64,000 nt of DNA from Pseudomonadales bacterium. Its GTDB lineage: Bacteria; Pseudomonadota; Gammaproteobacteria; Pseudomonadales; IMCC2047. This document shows positions 60,309-64,000 of the stretch, piece by piece; the first letter of the stretch is position 1; every line of letters starts with the position of its first letter. The stretch lies in contig JACKNY010000001.1 in NCBI GenBank assembly GCA_024234615.1, positions 396,001 to 460,000 of the forward strand, in the 5' to 3' direction. Under the pieces are notes generated by a model. It made no database searches, was not told the origin of the DNA, and saw nothing but the letters and a program-made list of their open reading frames with translations. The position numbers and the translations under genes were made by a program.

Positions 60309-61424
60309 TCACGCATGGTAAATGCCGCCTAGTATGCAAGCTTTAGCGGCACCGGTAATAGAAGTTAGATTCCCCGTTTTTTCTTCCAGCCGTTGTTTTG
60401 CCAGCCAGGCAAAAGCGATGGCCTCTACCCAGTCAGGATCAACACCCAAATCAGCCGTTGTGCCAACTTTGCATTGCGGCGAATGTGCGGCTAATCGGCT
60501 CAGCAGATAACCGTTGTGAGCGCCGCCACCGCAAACGAATAGCTCGCGACATGGTGAGAAGTGCTGGTCCAAATCGTTGCTTATTGTGATCGCGCTAAGT
60601 TCCACCAGCGTGGCGCAAACATCTTGAGCGTCTAGATTAAGGTTTAACTGTGTTAGTCGTTGTTCTAGCCACTGGCGATTAAATAATTCTCTGCCTGTGC
60701 TTTTGGGCGGTACCAATTGGAAGTAAGCGTCTGTTAGAAATAGTTCTAGTAACTTGCTAGAGATCTTGCCGCCTGCGGCCCAAGCCCCATTAGTATCGTA
60801 CGGCCCCTGTTGATGAATCTGGTACCAGGCATCTATTAAAACGTTACCTGGGCCGGTATCGAATCCGATAGGTGGAAGCCTTGTGTCAGCGGGTAATAGG
60901 GTGAGATTTGCCATGCCGCCGATATTTAATATCGCGCGGTCCTGCGTAGTGCTGAAAACCTCCCGATGGAAAGCTGGTGCGAGCGGAGCACCTTGGCCGC
61001 CAGCGGCGATATCACGACGGCGAAAATCGGCGATTGTAGTAATCCCAGTGATATGAGCAATAACATTGGGATCTCCTATCTGTAGAGTAAAAGCCAGAGG
61101 CGATTTAGGGCTGTGGCGAATTGTTTGACCATGACAACCGATAGCCTGAATCTGGTCTGCACTTATTTCTGCGTTTTGTAAAAGTTGTAGAGCAGCCGAA
61201 GCAAAGATCTGGCCCAATTCCACATCACATTTACCCAATCGCTCAATTTCGTTTTCTCCCGGCGTGCAGAGCATGAGAATGTTTGACCTGAGGTCTGCGG
61301 GTAAGGGGTGTTGGTAATGGCTATGTAGCTTGGGGGTGCTCGCACTAAAGTCAACGATTGCCGCATCGACAGCGTCCAGGCTGGTGCCAGACATTAAGCC
61401 GAGAAAATAATACGGCTTTGTCAT
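60309..61424 (-). CDS. anmK: Anhydro-N-acetylmuramic acid kinase
   Basis: AnmK phosphorylates and opens anhydro-MurNAc during cell wall recycling, giving MurNAc-6-phosphate. The 371-residue protein starts TKPYYFLGLMSGTSLDAVDAA, with the ATP-binding and catalytic regions CHGQTIRHSP, GFDTGPGNVLIDAW and FVCGGGAHNGYLL. Starts at 61424 and 61430 are both possible. It follows the M23 endopeptidase gene by about 10 nt on the same strand; both act on peptidoglycan. Confidence 0.94.
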   Translation of the reverse strand: MTKPYYFLGLMSGTSLDAVDAAIVDFSASTPKLHSHYQHPLPADLRSNILMLCTPGENEIERLGKCDVELGQIFASAALQLLQNAEISADQIQAIGCHGQTIRHSPKSPLAFTLQIGDPNVIAHITGITTIADFRRRDIAAGGQGAPLAPAFHREVFSTTQDRAILNIGGMANLTLLPADTRLPPIGFDTGPGNVLIDAWYQIHQQGPYDTNGAWAAGGKISSKLLELFLTDAYFQLVPPKSTGRELFNRQWLEQRLTQLNLNLDAQDVCATLVELSAITISNDLDQHFSPCRELFVCGGGAHNGYLLSRLAAHSPQCKVGTTADLGVDPDWVEAIAFAWLAKQRLEEKTGNLTSITGAAKACILGGIYHA

Positions 61425-61434
61425 TCCCATTGGG

Positions 61435-62850
61435 TTAGTCGTTATAGGCAAGCATGTGTTGATATGCTTCGAGCTGGGCTAACACTATGCCAGTCTGTTG
61501 CTGGAAACGGGCCAATTCCGATTTCGGAATGGATTTCGCCTTGGGAAGTTTGTCCAGAATGGTGCGAGGATTACGATGTACGCCATTGACCAGAAATTCA
61601 TAGTGCAAATGTGGCCCGGTAGCGTAGCCTGTGGATCCAACTTGACCAATCGTTTGCCCCTGTTTTACGCGCGCTCCATTTTTCACGAAGCGTTTGTTTA
61701 AATGCAAGTATTTGGTGGTGTACTGTTCGCCGTGCTTGATAAATACATAGTTGCCATTGGCTTTGGAATAGCCAGAGGCGATGATTCGCCCTTCACCAGC
61801 AGCGAATACGGGAGTACCACGAGGGGCCGCATAGTCAATACCGCGATGAGCTCTAATTTTTTTATGGATCGGGTGTTTGCGATTGGGGTTAAAGCCGGAA
61901 CTGATGCGAGTAAAATCCAGCGGCGCCCTTAAAAAGGCTTTGCGCATACTGACGCCATCGGCGGAGTAGTGCCCAACATCTCCGTGCATATCTTTATATC
62001 GAAGTGCCGTATGCACCTTTCCTCTGTTGGTAAACTGCGCTGCGAGTATCTCGCCAGTCCCGATTTTTTTGCCATCTAAGAATTTTTCTTCGAACAGGAG
62101 ATTAAAACTATCGCCCTTTCTGGGATCATATACGAAGTCGATAACGCCACTGAATACATTGGCCAGCTCCATAATAAGGTTCTGCGGGAGCCCTTGTCGC
62201 TGGCCAGCCAGAAAGAGGGAGTTTTCTAGGGTCGCGCTAACAAAGCGATTATGAACTTCTGGCGCACGCGTCAGTTTGTCGATAGCGTAGCCAGATTCTG
62301 TGCGACTAAACTGGATGCTTTCGAGAGGACTTTTAACCCGACGCATTTTTTCCAATTGGCCGTCATTGATAATAAAAGCAAGCTGCTCACCTGGGAACAA
62401 CCTTTTTAAGCTATCTTCATTGGCAAATTTTTTCGCCGCCTGAGATACCTCTAAGACGTCTTTTGCGGTGAGACCGACGCGTGAGAAAAGTGTGCTGAGG
62501 TTATCGCCCGATTTCACTGTTACTTTTTCCCAGTGCTCAAGATTAAAAAGAGAGGGCGGCGCTTGATGTTTAGCGGGAGACTCTTTTTGAGTTTCGACTA
62601 AATCGGTGGTTACGTTTTTAGTCGTAACCGTTAGGTTAGTCTCGGGTTCGGTTTTAGCGGAGCTTTCGCTAGTAGTAAGCGTCAAGTCTTCACTGGGGAG
62701 CTTGGATTGCTCGGGTAGGTTAAGCGTAAGAGTAACAGAGTTTCTTTTCGCTGAAACTTCTTTAGAGGGAGTAATTACTAAAACAAGCCCAATAATAATG
62801 GTGACTAGGCTGGCAACGAGTACATGTTTTTTAGGGTATTGTTTTATCAT
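61435..62850 (-). CDS. M23-family peptidoglycan endopeptidase with LysM/OapA-like domain
   Basis: The 471-residue protein has an N-terminal membrane anchor or signal (VLVASLVTIIIGLVLVI), a Thr/Ser-rich linker, an OapA/LysM-like domain (about 105-165: EHWEKVTVKSGDNLSTLFSRVGL) and a C-terminal LytM domain (about 315-430). The zinc motifs are HRGIDYAAPRGTPVFA (HxxxD) and HLHYEF (HxH). All metal ligands are present, so it should be an active endopeptidase, MepM-like. It is paired with anmK and divergent from tyrS. Confidence 0.92.
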   Translation of the reverse strand: MIKQYPKKHVLVASLVTIIIGLVLVITPSKEVSAKRNSVTLTLNLPEQSKLPSEDLTLTTSESSAKTEPETNLTVTTKNVTTDLVETQKESPAKHQAPPSLFNLEHWEKVTVKSGDNLSTLFSRVGLTAKDVLEVSQAAKKFANEDSLKRLFPGEQLAFIINDGQLEKMRRVKSPLESIQFSRTESGYAIDKLTRAPEVHNRFVSATLENSLFLAGQRQGLPQNLIMELANVFSGVIDFVYDPRKGDSFNLLFEEKFLDGKKIGTGEILAAQFTNRGKVHTALRYKDMHGDVGHYSADGVSMRKAFLRAPLDFTRISSGFNPNRKHPIHKKIRAHRGIDYAAPRGTPVFAAGEGRIIASGYSKANGNYVFIKHGEQYTTKYLHLNKRFVKNGARVKQGQTIGQVGSTGYATGPHLHYEFLVNGVHRNPRTILDKLPKAKSIPKSELARFQQQTGIVLAQLEAYQHMLAYND

Positions 62851-63001
62851 ATTAATATTAGGTCGCGGTAAGTCTTCTCTTGTTGTTTGTTGGCGCCATC
62901 AGTGACGCAATATTAGATAAGTATGGCCTAAAAGGGAAAAATTATAGCAATTTTTTTAGATTAAAGCAGGGGTCTACGTAGGGACTCTAATAACAGGATG
63001 C

Positions 63002-63007
63002 TATAAT
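63002..63007 (+). promoter_or_regulatory. Probable -10 box of tyrS
   Basis: A consensus TATAAT occurs at 63002-63007, about 78 bp before the tyrS start. No good -35 is visible at the usual spacing, so an extended or regulated promoter is possible. Confidence 0.4.
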
Positions 63008-63084
63008 CAGCCGCTTTCTCTCAGTAGGGTGGAAGTAAATAGGCGATGGATAGCTGTATATTGATTGGGTGGATAGGCATATAA

Positions 63085-64000
63085 ATGAAGACATCGGTCG
63101 AAGACGCATTAGCAATCATTAAACGCGGTGCAGAGGAAATATTGCTTGAAGATGAGTTGGTTGAGCGTCTTAAAAGCGGTAAGAAAATGCGAGTAAAAGC
63201 TGGGTTTGACCCGACGGCTCCAGATTTACACCTTGGGCACACAGTGCTGATTAATAAGCTCAAACAATTTCAGGAGTTAGGGCATGAGGTGATTTTTCTG
63301 ATTGGCGATTTCACCGGTATGATTGGTGATCCAACAGGAAAAAACGTGACACGCAAACCGTTGACGCGTGAACAGGTAGAGGCAAATGCCATTACCTATA
63401 AAGAACAGGTGTTCAAAATTTTGGATCCGGAGCTAACGACTGTCGCGTTCAACTCAACTTGGATGAATAAGTTGAGTTCTGCTGAAATGATTAGTCTTGC
63501 GGCTCAGCAGACAGTGGCGCGAATGTTAGAGCGGGATGATTTTAGTAAGCGTTATAAAGCCGGGCAGCCCATCAGTATCCACGAATTTTTATACCCCCTG
63601 GTGCAGGGTTATGACTCTGTTGCGTTGAAAGCCGATGTAGAGTTGGGAGGGACCGATCAGAAGTTTAATTTGTTAGTGGGCCGGGAATTGCAACGACACT
63701 ACGGGCAACCGCCTCAGATTGTATTAACGTTGCCCCTTCTTGAAGGCCTGGATGGCGTACAAAAAATGTCCAAGTCCTTAGGTAACTATGTGGGTGTTGA
63801 TGACCTGCCCGGAGAAATGTACCGTAAAATTCTAACCATGCCGGACGATTTAATTTGGCGCTATTTTGAATTATTGAGCTTTCGGGAGCTGACAGAAGTT
63901 GAGCAATTTAAGCGCGAAGTTGATGCAGGAGCAAACCCGCAAGATATTAAAAAGCGTTTGGCGGAAGAAATCGTCGGGCGGTTTCATGGTCCAGAAGCGG
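63085..64000 (+). CDS. tyrS: Tyrosyl-tRNA synthetase, 3' end beyond the window
   Basis: This class I aminoacyl-tRNA synthetase starts at ATG 63085 and stays open to the last base (about 305 residues seen of some 400). The HIGH-equivalent is APDLHLGHTVLINKL and the KMSKS loop is intact in QKMSKSLGNYVG; FLIGDFTGMIGDPTGK and FLYPLVQGYDSVALKADVELGGTDQKFN are typical of the TyrRS-2 (TyrZ) subgroup. The C-terminal S4 domain lies outside. Synteny with the M23 and anmK genes agrees with Pseudomonas. Confidence 0.95.
   Translation, partial: MKTSVEDALAIIKRGAEEILLEDELVERLKSGKKMRVKAGFDPTAPDLHLGHTVLINKLKQFQELGHEVIFLIGDFTGMIGDPTGKNVTRKPLTREQVEANAITYKEQVFKILDPELTTVAFNSTWMNKLSSAEMISLAAQQTVARMLERDDFSKRYKAGQPISIHEFLYPLVQGYDSVALKADVELGGTDQKFNLLVGRELQRHYGQPPQIVLTLPLLEGLDGVQKMSKSLGNYVGVDDLPGEMYRKILTMPDDLIWRYFELLSFRELTEVEQFKREVDAGANPQDIKKRLAEEIVGRFHGPEA

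Noticed and set aside
1..64000. CRISPR arrays, insertion sequences, prophage, tRNA or rRNA genes
   Set aside because: No regularly spaced repeats, transposase or integrase sequences, or cloverleaf-like stretches were seen in either strand; short RNAs could still be missed by eye.

Overview
The window looks like core chromosome of a marine gammaproteobacterium of the Pseudomonadales/Cellvibrionales type. This rests on gene order recalled from family knowledge, not on a search: parC-serB-(mscL-mscS)-fimX-fimW-psd-rhdA, HAD-rppH-ptsP-tauE-lgt-thyA-folA, mrcB with a TPR lipoprotein, and argC-DUF6776-bactofilin-erpA-anmK-M23-tyrS all follow Pseudomonas-like order. About 57 protein-coding loci are supported. 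Both ends cut a gene (parC at the left, tyrS at the right). I see no rRNA, tRNA, CRISPR array, insertion sequence or prophage.

Layout. 1-7.5 kb: the parC 3' end, serB, two mechanosensitive channels (mscL, mscS) and the type IV pilus c-di-GMP pair fimX/fimW. 7.9-10.6 kb: the complete EF-P lysylation set (epmB, efp, epmA). 10.6-15.4 kb: a metallo-beta-lactamase-fold hydrolase diverging from a MarR regulator, then acyl-CoA dehydrogenase and thiolase; matching MarR-like operators overlap two of the promoters. 15.4-18 kb: psd, rhdA, sfsA. 18-19.7 kb: a second MarR regulator with a four-cysteine tail, diverging from a CPIC thioredoxin-like protein and a secreted protein of unknown role. 19.7-23.8 kb: a tightly packed minus-strand operon (HAD phosphatase, DUF3047, orphan solute-binding protein, dicarboxylate/amino-acid symporter, Rieske ferredoxin). 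24-34 kb: rppH-ptsP-tauE-lgt-thyA-PilZ-YjdF-folA, then small envelope proteins, a cobB sirtuin gene broken by one in-frame amber codon, and an M48-TerB fusion.

34-44 kb is looser: two uncharacterised exported proteins, an RsuA-type pseudouridine synthase, a NapC/NirT cytochrome remnant, a Cys-rich small protein, a GT39-like membrane protein, ilvD, an SDR, an APH/ATPase fusion, and two copies of a dispersed palindromic repeat. 44-54 kb: mrcB (PBP1B), a TPR lipoprotein, a sulfurtransferase, then a proteobacterial dedicated sortase system (histidine kinase, response regulator, small unknown protein, VIT/VWA target with an LPQTA sorting signal, sortase). The divergent promoter of this locus carries three 11-bp-phased direct repeats, as expected for an OmpR-type regulator. 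54-64 kb: hemL, hemJ, a CLC channel, a strong palindrome before argC, then the argC-to-tyrS block.

The most notable items are the dedicated sortase locus with its candidate operator and unexplained 78-residue protein, the thiol/metal-type MarR module with paired operators, the MarR-fatty-acid operators, and the amber-interrupted cobB.
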